From NCBI GenBank assembly GCA_019635955.1, contig JAHBYL010000004.1, positions 38,418-102,417 of the forward strand: 64,000 nucleotides of DNA. Reading direction: 5' to 3'. The position numbers and the translations under genes are program-made. The notes beneath the pieces were generated by a model that had not been told where the DNA came from, did not search any database, and was given only the letters and a program-made list of their open reading frames with translations. Numbering within the stretch: position 1 is the stretch's first letter; each line of letters begins with the position of its first letter. Of this stretch, positions 51,548 to 61,602 are shown piece by piece. The DNA is from Parvibaculum sp. GTDB taxonomy: Bacteria; Pseudomonadota; Alphaproteobacteria; Parvibaculales; Parvibaculaceae.

Positions 51548-51557
51548 GAAACGTCAA
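51529..51557 (-). promoter_or_regulatory. Putative sigma-70-type promoter of the WrbA-like gene
   Basis: On the minus strand TTGACG (51552-51557) and TACTTT (51529-51534) are separated by 17 bases. The -10 lies in the centre of the 38-bp palindrome. The -35 matches five of six consensus bases; the -10 match is only moderate. Confidence 0.5.
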
Positions 51558-51590
51558 GGGTCAAAATCGCCGGTTTGTCATTTACCTGAA

Positions 51591-52169
51591 TCAGCGGTCG
51601 AGCGCGGAGAGCGCTTGCTCCATTGCGCGGCGCGTCCGTGCGGGCGACGGGTGCGCACGGGCGAGGACGAGGAAGCCTTTTTGCGCGGCCATGAGATGGA
51701 GCGCGGCGGATTTCGGATCAATGTCCTTTGCAAAATCGCCCGACATCACACCGCGACGGATCGCAGCCTCAAGGAGCGCGTCCTGCCGTCTGTCGAAAGC
51801 CTCGACGGCACTTATCACTTCCCGGTCGATGCTCGCCGCCTCAAGTGTCGTGTTGACTGAAAGGCAACCTGTGGCTGTGGCGCCCGCACAAGAAGGAAGG
51901 AAACCCATGAACCAGCTTCGAATGCTGTCTCGCGGTGGATCTTTGGCGAGCGATGCCTTCATGTAAGCGAGAAGCATCTCGTGATATCGCATCAGCGCAT
52001 GCCGGAACAACGAAGGCTTGTCGCCAAATGCCGCGTAGAGGCTCGGTTTGTTGACACCTGTGGCCGCTGTGACATCGTCAAGCGAGGTGGCTGTGTAGCC
52101 CTTCCTCCAGAACACCTGCATGGCGGCGTTCAGCACGTCGTCTGTGTCGAAACTGCGGGGCCGTGCCAT
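51591..52169 (-). CDS. TetR family transcriptional regulator
   Basis: A 192-residue protein. The DNA-binding domain starts at once: MARPRSFDTDDVLNAAMQVFWRKGYTATSLDDVTAATGVNKPSLYAAFGDKPSLFRHAL. The C-terminal helical domain includes a GCLSVNTTLE patch, the TetR_C pattern with conserved Cys often seen in reactive-compound sensors (AcuR/NemR-like by resemblance). It lies 96 bases upstream of the WrbA-like gene with a perfect palindrome between them, so it most likely represses that gene. Confidence 0.92.
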   Translation of the reverse strand: MARPRSFDTDDVLNAAMQVFWRKGYTATSLDDVTAATGVNKPSLYAAFGDKPSLFRHALMRYHEMLLAYMKASLAKDPPRDSIRSWFMGFLPSCAGATATGCLSVNTTLEAASIDREVISAVEAFDRRQDALLEAAIRRGVMSGDFAKDIDPKSAALHLMAAQKGFLVLARAHPSPARTRRAMEQALSALDR

Positions 52170-52228
52170 TATCTTCCCATCGATGCGCCCAAGATTATGC
52201 TTGCGGATGTTGTATCACGCATCGCTCA

Positions 52229-53872
52229 TCAAGCCCCGGCCTTCTCCCGGCGCGGGCTGTTCTTCGCCGGTGCCCCGTCGCGCAGCAGTTTCCAGACGAT
52301 GGAGTCGTTCAGCGCCTGGAAGGAGGCGTCGACGATGTTGGGCGAGACGCCGACGGTGAACCAGCGGTTGCCCTTACCGTCGGCGCTTTCGATCATCACG
52401 CGCGTCACGGCCTCGGTGCCGCTTGTGAGGATACGCACCTTGAAGTCCGCAAGGCGCAGATCCTCGATATAGGGCGAGTATTTGCCGAGATCCTTGCGGA
52501 GCGCCTGGTCGAGCGCGTTGACGGGGCCGTTGCCCTCGCCCACCGAGATCAGCTTTTCGCCATCGACCACCACTTTCACCGTCGCCTCCGACACGGTGAC
52601 GAGATCGCCGATCGCGTTGTAGCGGCGCTCGACGAGCACACGGAAGGATTCGACGTCGAAGTACTCCGGCACCTCGCCCAGGATGCGCCGCGCGAGAAGC
52701 TCGAAGGAGGCTTCGGCGCCGTCATAGGAATAGCCGAGGAATTCGCGCTCCTTCACCTCGTCAAGCAGGCGCTGGATGCGGCGGTCCTTCGGGTCGAAGG
52801 CGATGCCCGCTTCCTCGAGCCGCGCGAGGATGTTCGACTTGCCGGCCTGATCGGACACGGCGATCTTGCGCTTGTTGCCGACGCTTTCGGGCGGCACATG
52901 CTCATATGTCTTCGGGTCTTTCAGGATTGCCGAGACATGGATGCCGGCCTTGGACGCGAAGGCACTTTCGCCCACATAAGGCGCATAGCGGTTCGGCGCA
53001 CGGTTCAGCACTTCATCAAGTGTGCGCGACACATGAACAAGGCTCTTAAGCCGCTCGTGGCTGACGCCGATCTCGAAGCGGCCGGCATAATGCGGTTTCA
53101 GCAGCAGCGTCGGGATGAGCGAGACCATGTTGGCATTGCCGCAACGCTCGCCGAGCCCGTTCAGCGTGCCCTGCACCTGGCGCACGCCAGCGCGGATCGC
53201 GGCGAGCGAATTCGCCACCGCGTTTTCCGTGTCGTTATGTGCATGGATGCCGAGATTGCTGCCGGAGATGCCGGACGCGATTACCTCGCCGACGATGCGC
53301 TCCACTTCGTCCGGCAACGTGCCGCCGTTCGTGTCGCAGAGCACGGCCCAGCGCGCGCCATTGTCGAGCGCGGCGCGGACGCAGGCCAGCGCATATTCGG
53401 GGTTCGCCTTGTAGCCGTCGAAGAAGTGTTCGCAATCGATCATCGGCTCGCGGCCCTTCGCGGCCACGGCCTTCACGCTGTCCTCGATGCTTTCGAGGTT
53501 TTCCTCATTGGTGATGCCGAGCGCGACCGCGACCTGGAAGTCCCAGCTTTTGGCGACGAGGCAGACGGCATCGGTATCCGCATCGAGCACGGCGGCAAGG
53601 CCCGGATCGTTTGAGGCGGAACGCCCTGCGCGCTTCGTCATGCCGAAGGCGGTGAATTTCGCATGGGCGAGTTTCGGCCGCTCGCCGAAAAAGGCGGTAT
53701 CGGTCGGGTTCGCGCCCGGATAGCCACCCTCGATATAGTCGAGCCCCAGTTCGTCGAGCAGGCCCGCAATCAGACGCTTGTCCTCGACGCTGAAATCGAC
53801 GCCGGTCGTCTGCGCGCCGTCGCGCAGCGTGGTGTCGAAAAGATAGAGGCGCTCTTTGCCGGTCGTGCTCAT
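52229..53872 (-). CDS. cimA: Citramalate synthase
   Basis: About 547 residues of the 2-isopropylmalate synthase family in the long citramalate form. It starts LYLFDTTLRDGAQTTGVDFSVEDK with the catalytic Arg-Asp pair, has YIEGGYPGANPTDTAFF, the metal ligand motif LGIHAHNDTENAVANSLAAI, and GTLNGLGERCGNAN, with a C-terminal LeuA-type regulatory domain. It condenses pyruvate with acetyl-CoA to citramalate, giving 2-oxobutyrate for isoleucine without threonine. I chose the ATG at 53872 with GGAA upstream. The regulatory domain suggests isoleucine feedback. Confidence 0.93.
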   Translation of the reverse strand: MSTTGKERLYLFDTTLRDGAQTTGVDFSVEDKRLIAGLLDELGLDYIEGGYPGANPTDTAFFGERPKLAHAKFTAFGMTKRAGRSASNDPGLAAVLDADTDAVCLVAKSWDFQVAVALGITNEENLESIEDSVKAVAAKGREPMIDCEHFFDGYKANPEYALACVRAALDNGARWAVLCDTNGGTLPDEVERIVGEVIASGISGSNLGIHAHNDTENAVANSLAAIRAGVRQVQGTLNGLGERCGNANMVSLIPTLLLKPHYAGRFEIGVSHERLKSLVHVSRTLDEVLNRAPNRYAPYVGESAFASKAGIHVSAILKDPKTYEHVPPESVGNKRKIAVSDQAGKSNILARLEEAGIAFDPKDRRIQRLLDEVKEREFLGYSYDGAEASFELLARRILGEVPEYFDVESFRVLVERRYNAIGDLVTVSEATVKVVVDGEKLISVGEGNGPVNALDQALRKDLGKYSPYIEDLRLADFKVRILTSGTEAVTRVMIESADGKGNRWFTVGVSPNIVDASFQALNDSIVWKLLRDGAPAKNSPRREKAGA

Positions 53873-53887
53873 GGTTCCATTCCGCAT

Positions 53888-54081
53888 CGTGGAGGGCGCA
53901 AAGGCCCGTCATTGGGTGGCAATCCGCCACCGGCCGGTCCGTGTTCCACAATGTTTGCAAGCGTGCTTGTACGGCGGCGGCGGAGCTATGTCAGCCGCTA
54001 ATAATCAGACCCTGGATGATCGGGAAAGCCGGGTTCATGCCGGTATCCTCAGTCACTCGCCGTTAACAAACTCTAACGATT
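53888..54081 (-). other. Intergenic region between gltX and cimA
   Basis: A gap of nearly 200 bases with no gene I can support. It must contain the cimA promoter or leader. A 6-bp hairpin (GGTGGC at 53915-53920, GCCACC at 53926-53931) close to the start codon is the only structure seen. I see no known riboswitch. Confidence 0.35.
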
Positions 54082-55434
54082 TCAAGCCGTTAGACCGGAA
54101 AGCCGGGCTTTGGCCCGCTCTCTTCCGATGAGAGGTAGCAGGTTTTTCAGTTCCGGTCCATGTGGCAGGGCAGTGAGCGCAAGACGGAGCGGCATGAAGA
54201 GTGCCTTGCCCTTGGCGCCGGTCGCGGCCTTTACGCCCTCGGTCCAGGCACCCCATGTCTCCGGCCCCCAGGGCTCGGGCGGGAGCGCGGCGGCGGCGGC
54301 GGCGGCAAAGCCTTTGTCCTCGATCACGGGCTCAACCGGCCCCTGGACCACGCGGGCCCAGTCCACGGCTTCCGCGAATAGCGTGAGATTGGGCTTCACC
54401 GCCTCCCAGAAGGCTTCGCCGAGATCGCAGGAAAGAGCGGCGAGGTGCGGCTTCGCATCCGGGTAGGGCATGAGGTGAAGGCAGGCGGCATTGATGCGGC
54501 CAAGTTCCACCGGATCGAAGCGGATGTCGGAGCGGCCGAGGCGCGAAATATCGAAATGTGCCGCCAGCTCGTCGAGCGAGAGCGAGGCTTCGACGGCATC
54601 GGACGTGCCGAGCCGGGCGAGCAGCGAATTGAGCGCCATGGGCTCGAACCCCGCCTCGCGAAGCGCGCGAAGCGAATAGCGCGCGGCATCGTTCCGCTTC
54701 GAGAGCGGCTTGCCGTCCGGCCCGTTGAGCAGCGAGTAATGCGCAAAGCGCGGCGGCGCGGCGCCGAGCGCGCGGATGATCTGGATCTGCACACCTGTAT
54801 TGGTGATGTGGTCGGCGCCGCGAATGACGTGGGTTATCGCGAAATCGATGTCGTCCACGATGCTCGGCAGCGTGTAGAGGAAGCGGCCATCCTCGCGGAT
54901 CAGCACCGGGTCCGACAGCGACGCGCCGTCGATTTCCACCGGCCCCTGAATGAGATCGTTGAAGCCGGTGTGCTCGTGGTCGAGCCTGAAGCGCCAATGC
55001 GGGCGGCGGCCCTCGGCTTCGAGCGCCGCGCGCTCCTCCGCCGTGAGCTTCAGCGCAGCACGGTCATAGACCGGCGGCAGGCCGCGGGCGAGCTGGCGCT
55101 TGCGTCGGCGGTCGAGCTCCGCGGCGCTTTCATAAGCCGGATAGAGACGGCCTGCCTGTTTCAGCTTTTCGGCGGCGGCTTCATAGGCCGCGAGCCGTTC
55201 CGACTGGCGGGCGAAAATATCTTGCCGGAGTCCGAGCCATGCGAGATCGGCTTCGATGCCCGCCGCATATTCGGCAGTCGAGCGCTCGTCATCCGTATCG
55301 TCCATGCGCAGCATGAACTTGCCGGCATTCTTCCGGGCGAAGAGGAAGTTCAGCAGCGCCGCGCGTGCGTTGCCGACATGGAGTTCGCCGGTGGGCGACG
55401 GCGCGAAGCGGACGGTGACGGGCTTGCCGCTCAC
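54082..55434 (-). CDS. gltX: Glutamyl-tRNA synthetase (GluRS), divergent signature form
   Basis: A 450-residue class I synthetase. The HIGH motif reads HVGN in [25 protein letters not shown], and the KMSKS motif reads LSKRN in [16 protein letters not shown]. Other features are [17 protein letters not shown] and [14 protein letters not shown]. It charges tRNA with glutamate. Many alphaproteobacteria carry two GluRS genes, one mainly for tRNA-Gln mischarging; this could be either. It overlaps the NAD synthetase stop by 4 bases (ATGA type), an odd but coupled pairing. Confidence 0.94.
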   Translation of the reverse strand: MSGKPVTVRFAPSPTGELHVGNARAALLNFLFARKNAGKFMLRMDDTDDERSTAEYAAGIEADLAWLGLRQDIFARQSERLAAYEAAAEKLKQAGRLYPAYESAAELDRRRKRQLARGLPPVYDRAALKLTAEERAALEAEGRRPHWRFRLDHEHTGFNDLIQGPVEIDGASLSDPVLIREDGRFLYTLPSIVDDIDFAITHVIRGADHITNTGVQIQIIRALGAAPPRFAHYSLLNGPDGKPLSKRNDAARYSLRALREAGFEPMALNSLLARLGTSDAVEASLSLDELAAHFDISRLGRSDIRFDPVELGRINAACLHLMPYPDAKPHLAALSCDLGEAFWEAVKPNLTLFAEAVDWARVVQGPVEPVIEDKGFAAAAAAALPPEPWGPETWGAWTEGVKAATGAKGKALFMPLRLALTALPHGPELKNLLPLIGRERAKARLSGLTA

Positions 55435-57098
55435 AGGTCCTGATCCCGGAAACCGTTCACGATCGGGTAACGGCGGTCGCGGCCGAAATTGCGGGCGGTG
55501 ACCTTCACCCCCGGCGCCGACTGGCGGCGCTTGTATTCCGAGATGTAGAGGAGATGTTCGACGCGCTTCACGAGATCGCGTTCATGACCACGCTCGACGA
55601 TCTCGCGCACCGACATTTCCTCTTCCACGAGGCAGTGGAGAATATCGTCCAGCGCCTCGTAGGGCGGCAGCGAATCCTCGTCCTTCTGGTCGGGGCGGAG
55701 TTCGGCGGAAGGCGGGCGCGTGATGATGCGTTCGGGGATCACCCTGCCCTTCGGCCCAAGGCAGCCCTTCGGCATATTCTCGTTGCGCCAGCGCGACATG
55801 CGGAAAACGCGTGTCTTGTAGAGATCCTTGATCGGATTGAAGCCGCCATTCATGTCGCCATAGATGGTGGCATAGCCCGCCGAGACTTCGGACTTGTTGC
55901 CCGTCGTGAGCAGCATGGAGCCGAACTTGTTGGAAATCGCCATGAGGATGACGCCGCGCGCGCGGGACTGGAGATTTTCCTCCGTCGTGTCGGTCTGCGT
56001 GCCCTCGAAAAGTTTTTCCAGCGCCGAAGAGAAGCCCGTCACCGGCTCCTCGATCGGCACGATGTCGTAGCGCGTGCCGAGGAGCTTCGCGCAGGCCTCC
56101 GCATCCTCAAGGCTTTCCGACGAGGTGTAGCGGTAAGGCAGCATGACGCAGTGAACCTTGTCGGCACCCAGCGCATCGACGGCGATGGCGGCGACGAGCG
56201 CGCTATCGATGCCGCCCGAGAGGCCGAGCACGACGCCTGGAAAGCGGTTCTTCTTCACATAGTCGCGAAGCCCCTGCACCACCGCGAGATAAAGCGCCTC
56301 GTCGCTTTCCTCGATAGGTGCGACGTCGCCCTGCGCGCAGACCCAGCCCTTGGCTTCGCGCGACCAGTCGGTGATCGCGATCTTCTCTTCCCATGCCGGC
56401 ATCTGCAGCGGCAATGAAAGATCGGCATTGAGCACGAAGGAAGCACCGTCGAAGACGAGTTCGTCCTGCCCGCCGAGCTGGTTCACATAGGCCATCGGCA
56501 GCCCGCTTTCCCTGAGGCGGGAAATCACGAGCTGCATACGCGCGTCGAACTTGTTGAAGTCGTAGGGCGAGCCGTTCGGCACGAGCAGGATTTCGGCGCC
56601 CGACTCTTCCAGGCATTCGACCACATCCGGGAACCAGATGTCTTCGCAGATGGGCACACCGATGCGCACGCCGCGCACATCGAAGGGACCGGGCATGGGC
56701 CCTTCATCGAAAACGCGCGGTTCGTCGAAAACGGAATAATTCGGCAGATGGACCTTGGCGCGGTAGCCGCGCACTTCACCCTTGTCGAGATAGAGGACGG
56801 CATTGAAGAGCTTGCCGTCATCGGCCATCCAAGGGCAGCCGATCAGCACGCCAGGGCCGCCATCCACCGTCTGCCGCGCGAGATCGATCGCGGCGGCTCG
56901 GGCGGCGCGCTGGAAGGCGCCCTTCAGCACCAGATCCTCCGGCGGATAGCCCGTGAGGAACAACTCGGAAAAGACGATGAGGTCCGCGCCCGCGATCTCC
57001 GCCTCGCGGCGGGCCTCGACGGCCAGTTGCAGGTTGCCAGCGATATCCCCCACTACGGGGTTCAACTGGGCAAGGGCAATACGGAGCTTGTCGGTCAT
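55431..57098 (-). CDS. nadE: Glutamine-dependent NAD+ synthetase
   Basis: A 555-residue two-domain enzyme. The N-terminal nitrilase-type glutaminase has the triad Glu45 ([14 protein letters not shown]), Lys115 ([14 protein letters not shown]) and Cys151 ([12 protein letters not shown]). The C-terminal synthetase has the pyrophosphatase loop [11 protein letters not shown] at 291-301 and [27 protein letters not shown]. It amidates nicotinic acid adenine dinucleotide with glutamine as donor. It is the first gene of the nadE-gltX pair. Confidence 0.96.
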   Translation of the reverse strand: MTDKLRIALAQLNPVVGDIAGNLQLAVEARREAEIAGADLIVFSELFLTGYPPEDLVLKGAFQRAARAAAIDLARQTVDGGPGVLIGCPWMADDGKLFNAVLYLDKGEVRGYRAKVHLPNYSVFDEPRVFDEGPMPGPFDVRGVRIGVPICEDIWFPDVVECLEESGAEILLVPNGSPYDFNKFDARMQLVISRLRESGLPMAYVNQLGGQDELVFDGASFVLNADLSLPLQMPAWEEKIAITDWSREAKGWVCAQGDVAPIEESDEALYLAVVQGLRDYVKKNRFPGVVLGLSGGIDSALVAAIAVDALGADKVHCVMLPYRYTSSESLEDAEACAKLLGTRYDIVPIEEPVTGFSSALEKLFEGTQTDTTEENLQSRARGVILMAISNKFGSMLLTTGNKSEVSAGYATIYGDMNGGFNPIKDLYKTRVFRMSRWRNENMPKGCLGPKGRVIPERIITRPPSAELRPDQKDEDSLPPYEALDDILHCLVEEEMSVREIVERGHERDLVKRVEHLLYISEYKRRQSAPGVKVTARNFGRDRRYPIVNGFRDQDL

Positions 57099-57239
57099 TT
57101 TCGAAGCGATTCCGGGCGGTTATGCGCCAAACATATGGGGATTCGGCCTCGCGGTTTTAGCGGTTGAGGGGCGCACTCACAATAGTTCAGGCGCGAACGG
57201 CGGGAAGCGGCTTTGGCAGATGCGCCCCGCGCCACGGGC

Positions 57240-57287
57240 GGTTAGGCTCGCCCCAACGACAAAACAAGCTCCGAGGAGGACCCGATG
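57240..57287 (+). repeat. Leader sequence shared with the MDR gene at 63075 (copy 1)
   Basis: The sequence up to the start codon carries TAGGCTC, CCCCAACGA and GGAGGACCC in the same order and nearly the same spacing as 63028-63077. TAGGCT (57243-57248) could be a -10 element and GAGGAGG the ribosome-binding site. The shared layout suggests common descent of gene and promoter, or a common regulator. Confidence 0.55.
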
Positions 57288-58283
57288 ACCCAGAACCGCC
57301 AGATCCTGCTGACCGAGACACCGCAGGGAAAACTTGCCGAAAGCCACTTCAAACTGAGCGAAGGCGGCGTGCCCGAGGTGAAGGATGGCGAATTGTTGCT
57401 CAGGACGAAGCTCATCTCGCTCGACGCAGCGAACCGGGCCTGGATGCAGGGCGCGACCTATCGCTCGGCGGTGAATGCCGGGACGGTGATGGCGGGGGGC
57501 TCGGTCTCGGAAGTGATCGAGGCGAAGGCGCCGGGCTTTGCCAAGGGCGATCTTGTCTTCGCCGATACGGGCTGGCAGGACTATGCCGCGGTGCCCGCAA
57601 AGACGGCTCAGAAGCTGCCGAAAATGGAACCGCTCTCGCATCTTCTCGGCGTCTATGGCATTGCCGGGCTCACCGCCTATTTCGGGCTGTTGGAAGTCGG
57701 CAAGCCGAAGGCGGGCGACACGGTGGTCGTATCCGCGGCGGCGGGTTCCGTCGGCACGATCGTCGGACAGATCGCGAAGATCAAGGGCTGCAAAGTCATC
57801 GGCATCGCTGGCGGTGCATCGAAGTGCAAGCTCCTCACCGATGAACTCGGCTTCGATGCCGCCATCGACTACAAGGCCGAGCCGGTGGGCAAGGCGCTTC
57901 GCAAAGCGGCGCCGAACGGCATCGACGTCTATTTCGACAATGTCGGCGGTGACATTCTGGAGGCCGTGCTGTTCGGCATGAACAATAACGGCCGCATCGC
58001 CTGTTGCGGGGCGGTGTCGCAATATGACGGCGCGGCGCCCACGCATGGACCGCGCGGCATTCCCGGCCTCATCGTCGTGAAGCGGCTCATCATGCAGGGC
58101 TTCATCGTGATGGACTATCAGGACAAGCACGACGAGGCCCTCACGGAACTTCAGGGTTGGGTGGCCTCCGGTAAGCTCAAGGTAAAGGAAGACATCATGG
58201 AAGGGCTTGAGAACACACCTAAGGCGCTGGTCGGGCTGCTGGCCGGCGACAATGTGGGCAAGCGGATGGTGCGGGTCTCCTGA
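57285..58283 (+). CDS. Zinc-independent MDR-family NADP-dependent oxidoreductase
   Basis: A 332-residue CurA/LTB4DH-type reductase: ISLDAANRAWMQG in the first domain, then GIAGLTAYFGLLEVGKPKAGDTVVVSAAAGSVGTIVGQIAKIKGCKVIGIAGG, FDAAIDYK, IDVYFDNVGGDILEAVL and the closing KALVGLLAGDNVGKRMVR. It is a paralogue of the genes at 3628 and 63075. It likely reduces alpha,beta-unsaturated carbonyls; the substrate is unknown. GAGGAGG precedes the ATG. Its leader resembles that of the 63075 gene. It is followed by a hairpin, then the MacAB operon. Confidence 0.92.
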   Translation: MTQNRQILLTETPQGKLAESHFKLSEGGVPEVKDGELLLRTKLISLDAANRAWMQGATYRSAVNAGTVMAGGSVSEVIEAKAPGFAKGDLVFADTGWQDYAAVPAKTAQKLPKMEPLSHLLGVYGIAGLTAYFGLLEVGKPKAGDTVVVSAAAGSVGTIVGQIAKIKGCKVIGIAGGASKCKLLTDELGFDAAIDYKAEPVGKALRKAAPNGIDVYFDNVGGDILEAVLFGMNNNGRIACCGAVSQYDGAAPTHGPRGIPGLIVVKRLIMQGFIVMDYQDKHDEALTELQGWVASGKLKVKEDIMEGLENTPKALVGLLAGDNVGKRMVRVS

Positions 58284-58319
58284 CGGGTTGAATTTCCCGG
58301 GTTCCGGCCAATTTCCAAG

Positions 58320-58357
58320 CAGGGCGCTTCATTTCCAGCGACGGAAGGGGCGCCCTG
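58320..58357 (+). terminator. Hairpin after the MDR gene, before macA
   Basis: An outer 8-bp stem CAGGGCGC / GCGCCCTG encloses a smaller TTCC/GGAA stem. It is followed by TTCCGTTATAA. It lies 36 bases past the MDR stop and probably separates that gene from the efflux operon. Confidence 0.55.
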
Positions 58358-58401
58358 TTCCGTTATAAGATGCGGGGACGTACCGGAGAGAGCGCGAACC
58401 T

Positions 58402-59631
58402 ATGAGCTATGAAAGCGAGACGCAGGAACGACGCCGGAGCGGCGCATCGGAAATTGCCGGCCGGGCGAAGACCGCTTGGCGCGGGTTCCCTGCACCTGCC
58501 CGCTGGACCGTTCTGGCGGTCGCGGCGTTCCTCCTCTATTGGCTCGTTTCCAGCCTCTTTTTCAGTGGCAACGAGGTCAACTACCGCACCGCGACGGCCT
58601 CGCGCGGTACGATCGAGCAGACGGTGACGGCACTCGGCTCGCTGCAGCCGAAGAATTATGTCGATGTGGGCGCGCAGGTATCCGGCCAACTCAAGGAAGT
58701 TCACGTCGAAGTTGGCGATGCCGTGAAGCAGGGCGACCTCCTCGCCGAGATCGACGCCAAGGTCTATGAAACGGAAGTTGCGGCGGCCCGGGCGCGGCTT
58801 TCCGATCTCGAATCGCAGCTCTCCGGCGCGGAAGCGGAGCTCGTGCTCGCGCGGCGGCAGCATGCGCGCAATCTCGACCTCGCGAAGATCGATGCCGTGA
58901 GCCGCGAGGCGCTCGACACGACCGAGACAAGCGTGAAGACGATTGCCGCGCGGATCGGGTCGCTGAAGGCACAGATCGAACAACAGAAATCGACGCTCGA
59001 AGGCGGCGAGACAAATCTCGGCTTCACGAAAATCTATTCGCCTATCGACGGTACGGTGACGGCGCAGGTGGCTCTCAGAGGCCAGACGCTCAATGCGAAC
59101 CAGACGGCGCCAACCATCATGACGGTGTCGGACCTCGCGACCATGACGGTGGAGGCGCAGGTGGCGGAAGCCGATGTGGGCAAGCTCAAGGCCGGCATGC
59201 CGGTCTATTTCACCACACTGGGCGCGCCGCAGGAGCGCTGGAACTCGACCGTGCGGCAGGTGCTGCCGACGCCAGAGATCGTCAACGAGGTGGTGCTCTT
59301 CACCGTGCTTGTAGACATCGCCAATCCGGACGGGCGGCTGATGAAGGACATGACCGCACAGGTCTTCTTCGTTCTCAACCGGTCAGAAGACGCGATCATC
59401 GTCCCCGTCGGGGCGGTGAGCGAAGGGCGCGACGGCAGATCCCATGTCAGCGTGATGACCGACCGCGGGCCCCAGGAGCGCGAGGTGGAAACCGGTATCG
59501 CCAATCGCATGAATGTTGAAATCCTGTCCGGCGTGGCGGAAGGAGACCTTGTGGTGACCGGCGTCACGTCCGCCGACGCCCCGGCAGGCGGTGCGGGCGG
59601 CGGGCGCACGCGGCGCATGGGCTTCCTCTAG
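58402..59631 (+). CDS. macA: MacA-like efflux periplasmic adaptor (HlyD/MFP family)
   Basis: A 409-residue membrane fusion protein. One N-terminal transmembrane helix ([20 protein letters not shown]) is followed by a barrel-sandwich segment ([40 protein letters not shown]), a long alpha-hairpin (coiled coil, about 120-210), and [29 protein letters not shown]. It links the inner-membrane MacB ATPase to the outer-membrane channel. GGAGAGAGCG precedes the ATG. It is first of a three-gene operon. Confidence 0.93.
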   Translation: MSYESETQERRRSGASEIAGRAKTAWRGFPAPARWTVLAVAAFLLYWLVSSLFFSGNEVNYRTATASRGTIEQTVTALGSLQPKNYVDVGAQVSGQLKEVHVEVGDAVKQGDLLAEIDAKVYETEVAAARARLSDLESQLSGAEAELVLARRQHARNLDLAKIDAVSREALDTTETSVKTIAARIGSLKAQIEQQKSTLEGGETNLGFTKIYSPIDGTVTAQVALRGQTLNANQTAPTIMTVSDLATMTVEAQVAEADVGKLKAGMPVYFTTLGAPQERWNSTVRQVLPTPEIVNEVVLFTVLVDIANPDGRLMKDMTAQVFFVLNRSEDAIIVPVGAVSEGRDGRSHVSVMTDRGPQEREVETGIANRMNVEILSGVAEGDLVVTGVTSADAPAGGAGGGRTRRMGFL

Positions 59632-59642
59632 AGGTGACGATC

Positions 59643-61598
59643 ATGCATGCACCCAGCCCTCCGGCAAGAACGCCGCTGATCGAACTCAGGGACGTCACCA
59701 AGGTCTACCGCACCGGCGGACAGGAAGTGCGTGCGCTGGACGGTGTGTCGCTGACGATCCGGCGCGGCGAATTCGTCGCCATCATGGGGCAGTCGGGTTC
59801 CGGCAAATCGACGCTGATGAATATTCTCGGCTGTCTCGACCGGCCGAGTGGCGGCAGCTACGAAGTGGCGGGGACGAATGTCGCCGCGCTGACGAGCGAC
59901 GAGCTGGCGTCGCTCCGCCGCGACACATTCGGATTCGTATTCCAGCGCTACAATCTGCTCTCCACCATGACCGCATCGGAGAATGTGGAGCTCCCCGCCA
60001 TCTATGCGGGAACGACGCGCGCCGAACGACACGAGCGCGCGAAGGGGCTGCTTGCCCGGCTCGGCATGGGCGAGCGCGCCGCGCACAGGCCGACCGAGCT
60101 TTCGGGCGGTCAGCAACAGCGCGTTTCCATTGCACGAGCGCTGATGAACGGCGCCGACGTGATCCTGGCCGACGAACCGACAGGCGCGCTCGATACGCAG
60201 AGCGGCGCCGATGTGCTGAACGTTTTGAAGGAGCTGAATGGCGAGGGGCGGACCGTCCTCCTCATCACCCATGACGCGGAAGTCGCCGCCCATGCCGACC
60301 GGCTCATCCAGATCAGCGACGGCAAGATCGTGTCCGACAGCGGCGCGAAACCCATGCAGGGGAGCGCGCCCGCGGATGAACCGCTTGCCGGGCACGGCTT
60401 CGTTATTCAGGCGGAGATCGCCGAAGCCGTGAAGATGGCGTTCCGCTCGCTCCGCGCTAACATTTTCCGCACGGCGCTCACCTTGCTCGGTGTGGTGATC
60501 GGTGTCGCAGCGGTGGTGGTGATGCTCGCCATCGGCGATGGCAGCAAGGAAAACATCGTCTCGTCCATGCAGAGCATGGGCACCAATCTTCTGGTCGTTC
60601 GGCCCGGCGCGCCGGGCATCCGCTCAAGCGGCGACATCGCGACGCTGACCACGGCAGACGCCGACGCCATCCGGGAGATCGACAATGTGGTTGCCGTTGT
60701 GGCCGAGCGCAGTACTTCGAGTACGCTCCGCTTCGGCAATGTCGACTATCGCACGCAGATCGAAGGCACATGGCCGGAAATGACCCTCGTGCGGGACTGG
60801 AATACCGGACGTGGCGGCTTCTTCACCGAAACCGATCTCAACGGCTATGCGCCGGTGATCGTGCTCGGCCAGACGGTCGTCAATGCGCTCTTTCCGAACG
60901 GAGAAGAGGCGGTCGGCCAGTATGTTCTGGTGGGCAATATCCCCTTCGAAGTGGCTGGCGTGATGGAGCCCAAGGGCGCCGCCGCGTTCGGCCGCGATCA
61001 GGACGATGTCGCCTTCGTTCCGCTCACGACCGGCTTCATGCGGCTCTTCGGGCGGCAGTATGCGAATTCCATCACCGTGAAGGTCGCGGATTCAAACCGT
61101 GTGACCGAGACGGAAGAAGCAATTCACGCGCTTCTCCTCGCACGGCACCGGACGGAAGACTTCCAGATCCGCAATACCGCCTCAATGCTCGAGACCCTCG
61201 AGAGCATGTCGAACACGATGACGATCCTGCTCGGCTCGGTCGCGGCGATCTCTCTTCTCGTCGGCGGCATCGGCGTGATGAACATCATGCTGGTAAGCGT
61301 GACGGAGCGGACGCGGGAAATCGGCATACGCATGGCAACCGGCGCGCGCATGAACAACATTCTCGTGCAGTTCAACACGGAGGCCTTGGTTGTGTGCGGC
61401 GTGGGCGGGCTGATCGGCCTTCTGCTCGGACTCTCTGTCGCACAGCTGCTGTCGGGCGTGGGGCTCAATATCGCGATAAATCCCATGCCCTCGATTCTCG
61501 CTTTCAGCTGCGCGGTGCTGACGGGGCTCGTATTCGGCTATCTGCCGGCGCGCAAGGCGGCGCGGCTCGACCCCGTGGTCGCGCTCGCATCGGAGTAG
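59643..61598 (+). CDS. macB: MacB-type ABC transporter (ATPase fused to FtsX-like permease)
   Basis: About 651 residues. The N-terminal ATPase has Walker [10 protein letters not shown], signature LSGGQQQR and Walker [13 protein letters not shown]. Then come the first transmembrane helix ([24 protein letters not shown]), a large periplasmic domain, and three C-terminal helices with the FtsX pattern ([29 protein letters not shown]). It drives export of macrolides, siderophores, toxins or similar through mechanotransmission with MacA. I chose the ATG at 59643, with GAGGTGA upstream, over the GTG at 59634. It lies immediately after macA. Confidence 0.94.
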   Translation: MHAPSPPARTPLIELRDVTKVYRTGGQEVRALDGVSLTIRRGEFVAIMGQSGSGKSTLMNILGCLDRPSGGSYEVAGTNVAALTSDELASLRRDTFGFVFQRYNLLSTMTASENVELPAIYAGTTRAERHERAKGLLARLGMGERAAHRPTELSGGQQQRVSIARALMNGADVILADEPTGALDTQSGADVLNVLKELNGEGRTVLLITHDAEVAAHADRLIQISDGKIVSDSGAKPMQGSAPADEPLAGHGFVIQAEIAEAVKMAFRSLRANIFRTALTLLGVVIGVAAVVVMLAIGDGSKENIVSSMQSMGTNLLVVRPGAPGIRSSGDIATLTTADADAIREIDNVVAVVAERSTSSTLRFGNVDYRTQIEGTWPEMTLVRDWNTGRGGFFTETDLNGYAPVIVLGQTVVNALFPNGEEAVGQYVLVGNIPFEVAGVMEPKGAAAFGRDQDDVAFVPLTTGFMRLFGRQYANSITVKVADSNRVTETEEAIHALLLARHRTEDFQIRNTASMLETLESMSNTMTILLGSVAAISLLVGGIGVMNIMLVSVTERTREIGIRMATGARMNNILVQFNTEALVVCGVGGLIGLLLGLSVAQLLSGVGLNIAINPMPSILAFSCAVLTGLVFGYLPARKAARLDPVVALASE

Positions 61599-61602
61599 AG
61601 CA

